A stretch of DNA of 64,000 bases from Stictocephala bisonia (Eukaryota > Arthropoda > Insecta > Hemiptera > Membracidae). Below, piece after piece: positions 39,881 to 52,262 of this stretch. The stretch covers positions 1,285,177-1,349,176 of the forward strand of contig JAQJVL010000154.1 of NCBI GenBank assembly GCA_035578905.1, in the 5' to 3' direction. The translations under genes were made by a program, and so were the position numbers. The notes under the pieces were generated by a model. That model had not been told where the DNA came from, did no database searches, and worked only from the letters and a program-made list of their open reading frames with translations. Position 1 is the stretch's first letter, and each line of letters opens with the position of its first letter.

Positions 39881-42114
39881 GTTTTAGAAGGCAAATACAT
39901 TTTGTATATATTTGTTCAATATAGTTATTTGTAAAGCATATTAAATTTGCAGGATTAATGAATGACTTTTTCTATATACTCATATGCCATAAATATTATG
40001 TATCAGTTTACACATTTTAAATATCTTAACTGTAAACTTTTGCTTACAGTTAAACGTGAAATATGTTTCATAGTGCAAACACTATGTTTTCACTATTTTG
40101 TTACTAAACTATACTACAATATTTTACTGCATACTAAAATTGGTACAAAAAAATAATTTTACGCACAAAAATTAATGTTTTATTTCTTCAAAAATTTTGG
40201 TATAATTCAATTTTACAATGTAAAAGTTCAGATATATATTTCTAGTAATTGAATAAATGTGTATACCTTTTAACTGCTAACTTAACCAAAATAATATTAA
40301 CATACATTGACAGTACTTAGGTGTGTCTGATTCTTAGATATGAAATACGTTGTTTGTCTAACAGTGACAAATTATTTTTCTTGTTGAACAAATGACATAA
40401 GAATTATACCAAACGGCTCAAACTCTAAATGCATTAAAAATATATAAGTTTAATACGACTCACCATGATTCATAACTTTAATATACAAAATCACAATAAA
40501 ATTAACTTTGGTTATGTTCCCTGTTTAAGTGGGTTGTTGCTGGAAATTTCAAAACCATAAAAGATTATGAGAAATTTTTAATCATATATTATTCATAAAA
40601 ATAACATCTACATCATATTATTTTATTTATAAAGTTACTCTTGGGTTTTGTATCTTTTCACAATAGAGATTCACAGTAATGTACAGTTTTACATAAAAAT
40701 AAAATGTTTGCCTAAATATTGACATATAGTTATGACATTGGGGTATTAGAGAATCTGGATTTAAAGAAGTATTAAATCTGAATTCAAGCAAACAAACCAA
40801 GTTTTTAAATAAAGATCTAACATAATAAATATAAATTGATTTAATGCAGATACAAATACGTGAGTATTAAATATGCTTTATTTTTATTTGTTTATAAATT
40901 AATAACCGCAAAGCAACCAAATTTTACAATATTTGCTAATAATTAATGAGGAATCCATTTAACCAAAATGTTTTTCAAATAAATGTTTAATTCAGATATA
41001 AAATTCCTAAACTAAACACACTCCTTGTCAAGTTGAGGTATGTCTCCATGTATTGCATCGATAAATTTATAAGGACTTTTAGATTAATTAGCTTGTTATG
41101 AATATTGTCAAGCGGACTGTAATAACTTGTTTTTTGGATTAACTTGGCCTTTAATTATGTAATTTCACTATTTAAAAAATTACGAGTTGTAATGGTACTC
41201 CAGTAATGCTTTTACACACAGAAGTGCGAAATAAATGCTAACGTATTTATAACTGAAACGTTTAATATAACAAATATAAAACTTTGTTCTATATAGTGAT
41301 GTTACTTGACATAACGTTATATATTTATATAATAAGTTAATAACATGCGATATCTTGATGAAATTATTAAGAACAATTTTATGATACATGCTTGGTTTTC
41401 AGAGTAAATATTTCTAAAAAAAAGCAAAATCAGCTATAAAGGTTCAATAATTTTGTAAAAATGTATTAAAAAATATCTAAAACTACAAACAAATTAATAC
41501 AAATTCATGATAATATTATTATTCCGCAATATTGTACCCAATAAGACCATAAAAAATACTATCAACCCTTGTTTGATGAGTTGTCATTTCTTTGTCTACA
41601 AACTTGTGTTATTCTTTCAGAATGAGCTCTCTTTCTTCCATTCGATCAAGCTAATCAGGTTCTCTTTTCTGTCACTCTCTAATAAGCTTTCAATTTAAAA
41701 ATCCTTTGCCTGAATATGATTTTAATTAAAATGTAAGCTTATATCATACATGCTGATTTTAGGTATTCTTTTATAACTCCTATCAATTTTGTTGTCTAAT
41801 TTTTGCCCTGCTTTGATTTTCATAGACTCAACATTTAGCTTTGTTAGCGTAGTTAGTTCCATTGTTTGGTAAGCCTAGAGAGGTGGAGCCTTAATATCTC
41901 ATGTCAGAATGTGATTTACTGTATTCTTCTAGCTTATTGTTGTATATAATATATAGGAAGCTTCAAAATCTTTACTTTTTGGACCCACAATTTTTTTAAT
42001 TTTTCGCTATCAATTTTTTTAACTAATGAGCGAAATGCTTTTACACTTTATTTCATACTTTATTGAAATTATTTATTGCAATAACTCTGTCAACGCACCA
42101 GTTACAGTTTTTTA

Positions 42115-42138
42115 ATTTTTTTTTTTTTTTTTTTTTTT
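42115..42138. repeat. Poly(T) tract, 24 bp
   Basis: Uninterrupted T run in AT-rich DNA, about 170 bp upstream of repeat RB copy 2. Confidence 0.95.
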
Positions 42139-42302
42139 ATAAAGAAATCTTCCAATGTTTATGTATTTGCTTAAATATACAAAACTATATTTATCTAATA
42201 TACACATAATATTTCCTATTTAAAAATGAATACTTTTTCGATAAAAAGTAACCGTAATTGGAATAATTAAGCTAATCTGTATGTGTTGTCACAAGTTCTA
42301 GA

Positions 42303-42400
42303 AACTTAATTAAAATCACAGAGTCAGAGTGGGTTGTAAACAAGGGAGACGGTGATTTCCCCGGGACACTGATGTGAAGGGGAGGGGCACCCTACATTGG
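42303..42400 (+). repeat. Dispersed repeat RB, copy 2
   Basis: Second copy of the AATTAAAATCACAGAGTCAG repeat. It continues into a GC-rich patch (CCCCGGGACACTGATG, GGGGAGGGGCACC). No coding capacity seen. Confidence 0.5.
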
Positions 42401-43230
42401 ACACAGCTATTAACGGCGTTGATTATAAACAACATTGAAATTTGTAGCAGTTTTTTGATTGGTAAAATTAATTTTACGTACTTATCTCTAATAGCTTCAA
42501 AAACTTTACAATTATTTTCTTGTAGTAAATTTAGGTTATATTATTCATTGAAATATCTAAAGTAATGGCTTTGAGATATCTACATATACTAATATCTAAA
42601 CAGTAATTATTTTCAAATGATCAATAATCCTTTTTACCAAATGGGTATATTTCTTGTATATTAGTAACCTTTTGTGGTTTAATTTGTTGTATATAAATTC
42701 CATTAAGGAGACAACCACTTCAAATGATATACCTCATAGTTTATGTACAGTACAAGATTATTTAACAAGTACATGAATAATAATAAATTAAACATCAGAT
42801 TAAACGCACAAATTTAAATTTTGTGTAAAAATACATGCACGTAAAAAAAGTAAAAATACATATACGTATAGGTATACATACAGTACAGTACATACAGTTA
42901 CTGTACTATGAATCTAAACCAGTATTTTATTCTGTTATTGTTCCAATTGATAATACATATCTAGTCCTAGAGATTAGAAATGTTTTAACTGTAGCTCAGA
43001 GATGATTTTAACTCTATTTTATAGCCTCTGTATCTATTAGTCATTGGTACGTCAATATGGAATTTTTAACTAATGTGGTACAGCAGCCAGATTCACTAAT
43101 ATCAACTGGTACTTAGGGGAAGAGTATTGAAGGATTTTAGACAATAGGTTTTATGCTCAGTCCTCTTAATTGAGGATAAGAGATAAGCTTTACAGACATA
43201 AAGCTGTAGGTCCCCTGGCTTTTGGGATAT

Positions 43231-43730
43231 TAATAAATAGCTCTATCTAAGAAACAGTCGACCTTAGCTAGTAACAATGATTATACTCGTTTATCTACAC
43301 TCATCACTCTCATTCACCCCTCATATTAACCCATATCTTGACGTTTGGCGTCATATGAATAAATAATAATCAGAAGAATTAGTACCTACATGTCGTCCTC
43401 TCAATGAATGCCATCAACGTGGACACAACTAGAGAAGTTGGGGTTGAACATGTTGGGTGGTAGTTAAGGTTCAGGTGTTATGTAGGGAAGATAACTGACT
43501 GTCAGGCTTGTCAGTTAACTGAAAATCAGACCAATACTTACATGGTTCGGACCCCAAGTAAAGGTGTCAGTTAGACCCCTCAGTGACCTTGGCTAATAGA
43601 CTATCAATTTCTTCCTGAGGAATAGTCGACCTTAGTTAGTAACAACCCCTACACTCGTCCATCCTACACTCATAAGCCCTTCATATTCGCAAATAGTTCT
43701 ACGATTGGCGTCTAACTAATGAAAAATACT
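43231..43730. repeat. Diverged direct duplication flanking repeat RA copy 3
   Basis: Segments 43231-43365 and 43600-43730 both contain AGTCGACCTTAG and TAGTAACAA, then TACACTCAT, a C-rich patch, and GGCGTC near the end. They are about 370 bp apart and share order over about 130 bp. Confidence 0.55.
43388..43560 (-). repeat. Dispersed repeat RA, copy 3
   Basis: The reverse complement reads ACTTGGGGTCCGAACCATG, CACCCAACATGTTCAACCCC and AACTTCTCTAGTTGTGTCC, the best-preserved copy. It sits between the two halves of a diverged duplication (43231-43365 and 43600-43730). Confidence 0.6.
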
Positions 43731-44451
43731 CTCTATAATACTTTAAAAACCTTTACCCATAATCTAAAAAAGGGTTTGGATATATTTTTTATTGAATAGT
43801 GTAATGTACCATATTTTTATTATTAGAAGTAATGTAACTTATCTATGAAATAACAAAAGACGGTATTATTGTTATATTTTTCTACAAGTAAATTGACTAA
43901 TAGGAATACAATAAAAATATATATATATAGATACTTTTTGTCAGCTACCATTCAGAAATTGTTTTCTTTAAGCTGTGATATATATTTATATCAAGATTCA
44001 AAAGTCATGAAATATATAATATAAAATAAAAGTGATATCCTGTCACAAAGCTAAATCCAATTCATCGAGCCATTTAGGACCTGCCTCACATCTTCTATTT
44101 ATACTAGCCAATCACTGCGTGATAGAACGCAGGGGACAATTTGAAATATGTGATCTATTGTTTGGATAGATTCCCCTCAATCATATGACTGATTTAGTGT
44201 CAATCCTCATTAATACTTCCAGTAGTTACATCTATCCACGTCAGTTCGGAACCGATTCAAAAGTGTTCATTCCCTCCGAGGGAGGTTTATTCCACCTACA
44301 GGTATTGATGGAGCGTTAATGAGGAATTTATTGCGTCCATCAAAACTGTTCGCCCAGCTAGTATTGGGCGAAAATTTTGAACTGCTCAACTAGGAAGGAG
44401 TACGTAGAGGTGGTTTTCGATATTGTAAGCGACCGTTCTGATGAGGGAGAT
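43731..44451. other. Gene-free DNA with a GC-richer patch
   Basis: The part 44040-44440 is less AT-rich than its surroundings but has stops in all frames I tried. On the minus strand it holds a TATAAATAG box near 44100. No known repeat recognised. Confidence 0.5.
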
Positions 44452-45392
44452 TTATTTATTTTATTTAAGTGCTACAAAAGAGCTAATGCCTATTATATTA
44501 TAGCGTTAAAGAGAAAAAGAAACATTTTTATAAAAAAAAATGGAATAGCATGATCTTGTTTGTCAGATGCACCACATAACACTATTATTTTCAGTTCAAA
44601 AAAAAAGTATAATATTCACTTCTTCCAACAGAGTTCTCAAAGCTGAAACAATTTATAAAAATGTAAAACATATGGAATTGCTTAACAAAAATGCTTTAAC
44701 TTAAATAAATATATTGTTATAACAAACAAATAGCATTTATGCACACATAAGTATATGAGACAAGGAACTACAGACAAATTTAATAACAAAAGCAACAAAA
44801 GTAAATATCAAACGATTTAACAATAAAAACATGTAAATAAATATTTGAACAAACAACAACAAGAAAATAAAGACATTAGTGATTGAGAAAGAATAATTAT
44901 ATTAGGCCTACGGCTATTCTGAAACATTTCAGTTAAATAAAAATTGAATGACTTTAAATTATACCTAAATAAATCAATTCCATATGTATTGCACAGCTGA
45001 CACATTGTATTGAGATGCGAGTTATAACCTAGATTGGTGCGAGAAAATCGAGGGGCAAAAACAAGAGAATTACGTGAATTCGGTCGAGGGACACAGAAAT
45101 TAAGTTGAGACAACAAGTCACTCAACAGCTTATGAATATAAGATAAATAATGAATTTTGCGTCTGTCCATAAGTGTCCTCATATTAAACATGTCTAAAAG
45201 TTCGGTGTAAGGTACAGCGTAAGTATAAAAAGCAAATATTTTTAAAAATAAAAATCTTAAAATTTCCTTTGAATTGTTTCATTATAGCCAACAAATATAT
45301 CTGATGAGTACACCATACAAGAGATACATATTCCAGACGCGAACGTACGAGAGAACAATATTTTAATTTAATTGCATTAACATTGTTTAAAA
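44452..45392 (-). pseudogene. Decayed LINE, C-terminal part of ORF2 and 3' end
   Basis: On the minus strand, about 45380-45200 reads YVRSRLEYVSLVW, a typical segment after the reverse-transcriptase domain. The frame 45191-44817 continues with MDRRKIHYLSYIHKLLSDLL and FSRTNLGYNSHLNTMCQLCN, as in C-termini of insect LINE ORF2 proteins. The 3' end near 44452-44480 has a TAAATAAATAAA-type tail. It is 5' truncated at a perfect hairpin (45393-45425). The clade (jockey, CR1 or I) is not resolved. Confidence 0.7.
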
Positions 45393-45425
45393 ACTACTTG
45401 ATCTTTAAATGAAAGATCAAGTAGT
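45393..45425. repeat. Perfect 14-bp hairpin at a LINE boundary
   Basis: ACTACTTGATCTTT (45393-45406), loop AAATG, and its exact complement AAAGATCAAGTAGT (45412-45425). It lies exactly between the two minus-strand LINE relics. Confidence 0.95.
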
Positions 45426-47876
45426 AATAGGTAAGATCAAGAAATCCTGGGTAATGGTGAGATGCGGGGCATTCAAGATCTTATTGATTTTTTTAAGTGG
45501 TGCCTCCTGGAGGAGCTATATTGCACAGCACCAGGAGCCAAGAAAGTGGAGTTGCCATGAGAGTTCTACTAATATCTCTCAAAGCCCTATTAAGTTGGAC
45601 ATCAATTACGTTTGTATGTGCGATATTTAGCCTTACGGGAGCACTGTATTCAGCAGCGGAACGTACCAGAGACAAAGCAGTTGTACGCAAGACGTGTGCG
45701 TTGGCTCACCAAGCTTTTCCAGCAATATGATGTAGAACATTTTCCCTGGTTTTTACTTTAGCTGCTGTTTTTTAAAGACGGCTTTTAAACATCAGTGATC
45801 GATCTAACGTTACTTCCAAAACTGTGGATGATCATTATAATGCAGTTTTACACCATTTACAAAGATGATCAGTTTTCGATTAGCCAGTCTGTTACTTATG
45901 TAGAAACAGGCTACTTCGGCTTTTGATGGGTTCGGATTAAGCTTCCAGATTCTAAAATATTCTTCGAGGGCTGCAAGGTTACTTGTGAGTTTTTCTTCTG
46001 TAGCTGTGAAGTCCTTATGCTGGTAAGCTAAAGCAATATCATCTGCATACATAAAATTTCTAGACTTTTTTATTGGGATGTCAGCGGTATACACTTTGAA
46101 CAAAATTAGAGTAAGAGCAGACCCCTATGGCAGACCATCTTCAACTGTTTAAAAAAGCTTTCTTCACTACCTAGATATATACTTTAATTAGACTGGCACT
46201 AAGTATTGACTCCAAAAGTCGCAAAAGAAAGGACAAGGAAGCAGGCTGTAGAACTGTAACAATAAACCTTTACTACACATCTTGCCATGAGCTGCTGTTA
46301 GATCAACAAAATCTTAATCTTAGATCAGATGTTTTTAACTTCTTTTCAAACCCATTCTCAATAAATGATGTGAGAGCTAGGATCTGGCCACTACAATTTT
46401 TGCCAAGACGAAAACCAGCCTGCTCAACTGGAACACTAGAATCAAGAATGTAGGTTATATTATATTATTTAGCAGCCTTTCCAGCAGCTTATAACAAACA
46501 CTAAGAAGAGATATTGACCGATAACTTTCTAATCGTTCATGGTCTTTCCCAGGCTTCTGAATAGCTACTACTTGTGATCGCTTGAATGCTTTTGGCAAAC
46601 TACCTTAGGTAATATCTTATTGTAAACTGCTCGAAGCCATTGTTTAACTTTGCTACCAGCATGTAGCAGAAATTCCGGAAAGATACCGTCAATACCGGCT
46701 GCTTTCCTTACTGGTAGAAGAAATCTCTCTGTCTATCTCTTCCTCCGTGAAATTTCTGGAAACTTCCAAGGGTGCCATTTGACTCATTTTTATTTCACTC
46801 AGCTTGTATAGCACGTGTTTGCCCGAAGGTTGGCGAGCTGGCTTTGGTAAGCTGATTATCCTATATCAGCTATATCAGAGGCCTTTGGGTGATTAGAAGA
46901 TTGACCAGTTGAGAGTTTACTTGAAAGTTACCACGCTTTTCTACTGATGCCGGTAAAGTTTGTATATCTTCAACTGTTTTCACCCATTTTTCTTTTCTGG
47001 CACTGTCTAGAGAGTGCAGCAGCAGATTATTCGTATTTGAATTATCGGTAGCATTAAACTCCTTGTAAAGGTCATCTGATTCCTTATTCCATCCTAGTAT
47101 ATACTCCTTTCTGTATCCTCTTGGTATGCATTCTCTAGCAATTGACGGGACAGATTTGTAAAGCAATCGTAATTTCTTATTCTAGGAGGAATGAACCTGA
47201 TGCTATCATCAAGCCTGGTGGTAAAGGCCTCCCAGTGTGCTTTATTAAAATTCCGTCTAGGCCGTGGAAAAGATCGAATTATGAGAATTTGGATCCCCAA
47301 TGAAACCAGTTGGGGATCCAAACCTGATGCCTATGTTGTGAGTGGGGAAAAGCATCAAGAACTTTCCTAATTGGTATTGGGCTTGATTATCGTTCACATA
47401 AGCAGAAGCTTAAGTTAGGAGAGTAACCTCGACGCTAACGAGCTGAATAAAAAGTGGCGTCAGGAAATCAGAAAAAGGTTCTTCATTTCAGCCCAGTCAG
47501 CAAGCTTTCTGCCATTCTCATCGTCTTTTTGCCCCATTGACTATGATGACTGTTTAAGTCCCCCACATAGAGGACAGGATGTTCAAAACTTGGCAAAATC
47601 CTACTTTCAGGCCATTGGATGTTAGGAGGCCTATAAATATTGACTATTTTAGTGTCTGACACTTGGATTGCCAAGGCAAAGATGTCACCATCAGCTCTTG
47701 TGGATAACTGACACATTTTCAATGTCATGTTTCACGTAAGTTGCAATACCATACACTCTATGCCCTATGGTATCAACCAGGAGTCTGTATCCAGGAATAT
47801 TTCCTCCTGCACTAATATTATCTTCTATGTCGGTCTCTTGGAGTACAAGGATATCAACATTGTTTTCATTTATATA
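45426..47876 (-). pseudogene. Decayed jockey-like LINE ORF2 (endonuclease and reverse transcriptase)
   Basis: On the minus strand in order: endonuclease start near 47870 (NVDILVLQETD); 47728-47483 with VNIYRPPN and YVGDLNSHHSQWG; a middle region 47321-46870; reverse transcriptase VEQAGFRLGKN (about 46420), motif A FVDLTAAHGK (about 46305), GLP-stop-GSAL (about 46130, expected Q replaced by TAG), catalytic YADD in SRNFMYADDIAL (about 46045); then SAAEYSAPV and WLLVLCNIAPP (45690-45500). Several stops and frameshifts break the frame. The 5' end is truncated at the TA microsatellite at 47877. Known: this motif series is that of jockey-clade elements. Inactive. Confidence 0.88.
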
Positions 47877-47883
47877 TATACTC

Positions 47884-47921
<38 letters not shown>
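47871..47921. repeat. TA microsatellite
   Basis: About 45 bp of TA with one CTCG interruption. It abuts the truncated 5' end of the jockey-like relic. Confidence 0.95.
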
Positions 47922-47923
<2 letters not shown>

Positions 47924-48396
47924 CATTAATTTAAGCAATAAGATAGTACGCCATACGTCAATATGTATGTTACGAGCTATAGCTCGTATAAATGTTATGG
48001 AGCTATAGGTTTCATTGAGTAAAAGCCTTGTGTACTTACAAAAATGAAAGACAAATGAATCAAACCTGAAAACGTAAATATAAAATCTTTCACTAACACC
48101 ATTCTAATGCATTTATATTGTAGATTAAAGGTCGTTTTTTTCAAAAATTAGAATGAGTATATCCTAAATATTTATAAAAAATAAATGGATTTTACAATCT
48201 CAAAAAAAAATTAAAAATGAAACATTTTCTTTAATAAATAAATTAAGAACAGATTATACAATTCTTATTTAGTGCGCCGTAATAGTCCACTAAATACTCA
48301 TATGTTATGAATATAAAAAATTTGTAATTCTTTTTGGTATGTTAACCAGCAAAGGTAAATATTGATTAAAAATTTTATCTGATATAAGAATAGTCA

Positions 48397-48440
48397 TTTT
48401 CTTACTATTGAGTATTGTTTAATACTCAATAGTAAGAAAA
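48397..48440. repeat. Perfect 20-bp hairpin upstream of a LINE relic
   Basis: TTTTCTTACTATTGAGTATT (48397-48416), loop GTTT, and its exact complement (48421-48440). It lies about 50 bp upstream of the first recognisable reverse-transcriptase coding sequence of the plus-strand relic. Confidence 0.97.
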
Positions 48441-48487
48441 CTTTAGTTAATTGTCCAATAGCTTTACGTCTGTAAAGCTTATCTCTT

Positions 48488-49337
48488 ATGTTTAAAATTG
48501 ATAATTTATTGCAACGCTTTAATGGGGAGGCTTTTGCTTTTGCTGATGACAACGTTTATGTTTACATCGCTGATAGTTGGGATGAAATAAAATGCTGTAT
48601 AATTCATGATTTAGGCATGCTACATGCATGGTACTCTTCAAATGCAATGATGGCCAATGTCTCTAAGACTAAAGTATTTCTTTTGATCTATTCTGTTTCA
48701 CTTTTCTGGATCAGTTTGAATACCATGTTTGTTAAAGAAAACTTAATTGTGACAATTGTAAATCCATTGAACAATTAGATGAATATAAATACTTGGGTGT
48801 ACTCATTGATAGCAAGGTGACTTTAAAAGCCCAAATAAATGCACTGCCTCTTGAATTAAGAAGGTCGAATAGATCTTTTTATTTTCTAAGAAACTTTTGC
48901 GACGTCCACTTTTTAAAACAACTGTATTTTGCATTGATACATTCGCGTTTACAGTATGGAATTGAATTGTGGGTGCATCATTTGTGACAATCTTTTGAAC
49001 AAACTAATTGTAACTCTTATTTTCAAAGTACTTCGGACATTTTACAGAAAAAGTGTCAATCAGGGAACAGATAATTTATCCAGCCAAACAATTAATTCTA
49101 CTAATCACAATGTTATCAGACCACGAATGAATAAACCCTTTTTCCTAAAACATTTTTTTACTAGGGCCCGAAATGTTTAATCTCCTGCCTCAAGATATAA
49201 TACAGACCTGTAACTTGCCTTCATTTTCTAATAATCTTAAAAAATTTGCCAAGTATTTATTTTTTATTTTACATAATAATTTAAGAATTGATGATTAATG
49301 TTTTTGGGTACGCTCATTCTTATTATAAATAAATAAC
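48488..49337 (+). pseudogene. Decayed LINE ORF2 fragment (reverse transcriptase palm to 3' end)
   Basis: Seen: FAFADDNVYVY (catalytic FADD, about 48536), VSKTKVFLL, then after a frame change EYKYLGVLIDSKVTLKAQI (about 48780-48840) and ALIHSRLQYGIELW (about 48935-48975); a third frame has FFLKHFFTRARNVFNLLPQD up to a stop near 49296. The 3' tail ATAAATAAATAA lies at about 49326-49337. It differs from the neighbouring jockey-like relic; a CR1/L2-like affiliation is possible but not established. It is 5' truncated and frameshifted, so inactive. Confidence 0.8.
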
Positions 49338-51571
49338 CAGTTGTGTACATTGCCTGTGTATTTAGTGTTGTTTAACATGGCACAGAAGCCGCATCAAGTT
49401 TCGATGAATGGAGACTGGACATTTTAACGTTATTTAATTTATTGTATAGTTTTCAAATTATGTAAAATAACCACCAACTACAGGATTATGGTGGTTACAA
49501 TTTCCATAATTCATTTTACTAGTATAATATAGGAAATAAATATTTATTACTATTATTTATTATTATTTTCAAAGTGGAATTTGAATATAATATTATTTAT
49601 AATTATTATATTTACATAACCTGGATATAAATATAAAATACGATTTTGTGAGAGTAGTTATATAGTACTGTATGGAATCATGTGTCATTAATTTTGCAAA
49701 TTACATGTACCAGTTTATAGACACCATCAAACTTGATAGATGTGTAACATATAGAAACTTGGTTTTTGAAATGTTTAAGTATCATTTTAGACTGATCTAT
49801 TAGGTTTGTAAATCACATACAGAAAACAGCATGTAAGATTTAAACAGAGGCGCTTTGCTGAAGCATCATGGATAGCCAGCTCACGTGTTCTGCGTCCTGT
49901 CTTGGGTTCACCGATGTGTATTCGCCCCCGTTTGTCCAATAGTGCTCATGTAAAGAAAGTGACGAAATTTATGTGATTTCTTCATTACTGTCTATTTAAC
50001 CACTTAGTAATCATATAGGGCTACTGTCCATAGAATAACTACGCAACGGAATCACCGTAATTGGATTGCTGATTTTTGTTGGGTAATATATGGGGCGGGG
50101 GGGGGGTTAATGTAGTCTTAAAACGACGTTTTTCATCTTAGTGTTACGTTGTTTTTGTGGCTAATGTTGCTATATTTTTATTGTTATTGTTTTATGGCAA
50201 TGATATAATTAGTTATAATTCGGATTTATCTTTAAATGAGTATAAAAGCTACCTAATTCTAACATATGACATACAAACATACCTAATAGTATGTGTGTTA
50301 GTATATTAGACGAATGAGACAGCATTTATTAATATTTTATTATAATTCAATAACAATTTTGTACCAGTAATACTTTTTCACTTATTCATATGTTCCTTAC
50401 AATTTCTAACTGACCTAAAACTAAGTTAAGTACCATGAACATTGGCAAGAAATTCATAGTAAATTAATGTATTTTTCCAATTGTAAAGTAAAATAATCGG
50501 GTAATTATATAAGAATATGTATATTTTACCAAAAAATTTTGGATTTTGTGAACAATTGAAGAAGTAAAAGCAAGGGTGAACTTTCTAAACGATTTGTTCA
50601 CAACAGTTTTATCTAGATTATCACAAACTTGTGCCTCTTAAACTCTTTATCTTTCCCAAACAGTCACTTGAAGTAATTCCCAAAACCAACTTATCGCAAA
50701 CCTATTTTCGTTCTACTTTTATCATTATTTCATAAATGCATTAATTTATTTTCTAATACAAGTTCTTATCATACATATGCCTATGCCTTATTCTTGCTAA
50801 GTTCCTAACTTGTGTTATCTTGTTAAACATGTTTAACGGGGGCAACACTCGTAAGCGTAAAAATTCCGTCGTGTTACACCTGGTGCCACATAAAAATTCC
50901 GTCGTGTTACACCTGGTGCCACATAAAGCCGGGATTAGGAACAAATATTACTAGTTCCATTTTCACAGTAATGATAATTATATTATTCTTTTAAATATAT
51001 TAAATGAACAATTTACTGAATTGTCATGTAACAAGAAACTATATGTTAAAATTCAGTAAACCTTATGTACAAAGTTTGTTGATGTTTCAAATCGTTGGAA
51101 TATTTACTTACTGAAGCACAACGGAAGTGCAAAGTCTTATCTTGTCCTATATGTTCTCTCTGACACACCCTTAAATAATTACTTGTCTAGCACAGGTCTT
51201 CGCAGCACTCGTTTCTTTGTGTTAAAATCACTGACTACAATATTGGCGTATTTCCTTTTTATAATAGTCAGTGATCAGGGAAAATATTGGTAACTACTAT
51301 TTCTTTTTTTTTCATTTGATGCATTATAGTCTTTCAGGTCACTGAAAACATATAATATAATTGGTAGTAAAAAGGTAATGACTACTGATACATATAATTT
51401 CTTATTTAACAAAAAATAAAGTGTTGTAAAAATAATAAATAAACTTTTTTATCAATGTATGTATATGTGGCTTCATAAAGGTTTTTCTTTATATTCCTTA
51501 TTTTTTATGTATTTGAGGGTGAATCTATAAGCTACATCCTATACGTTTCGTTAAACAATAGTAAGTTCCAA
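49338..51571. other. AT-rich DNA between LINE relic and CA microsatellite
   Basis: It contains the 33-bp tandem pair at 50859 and a G-rich run (about 50092-50106). No gene recognised. Confidence 0.65.
50859..50924. repeat. 33-bp unit in two perfect tandem copies
   Basis: The unit contains ATTCCGTCGTGTTACACCTG and GTGCCACAT. A 16-bp palindrome GTTAAACATGTTTAAC (50822-50837) lies just upstream. GC content is higher than the surroundings. Confidence 0.95.

Positions 51572-52262
<691 letters not shown>

Larger units (their letters stand above)
36561..42302. other. AT-rich DNA with repeat fragments only
   Basis: Besides repeat RA copy 2 and the homopolymer tracts listed separately, it has a TACAGGACGTGCTGAGTT segment at about 36750 that looks like a lone transposon end, and a GGTTAGGTTAGGTTAG run at about 39118-39133. 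Open frames are 75 codons or less. Confidence 0.6.

Noticed and set aside
50092..50106. G-rich run as a quadruplex regulatory element
   Set aside because: It is a single run (GGGGCGGGGGGGGGG) without four separated G tracts and no gene lies near it.
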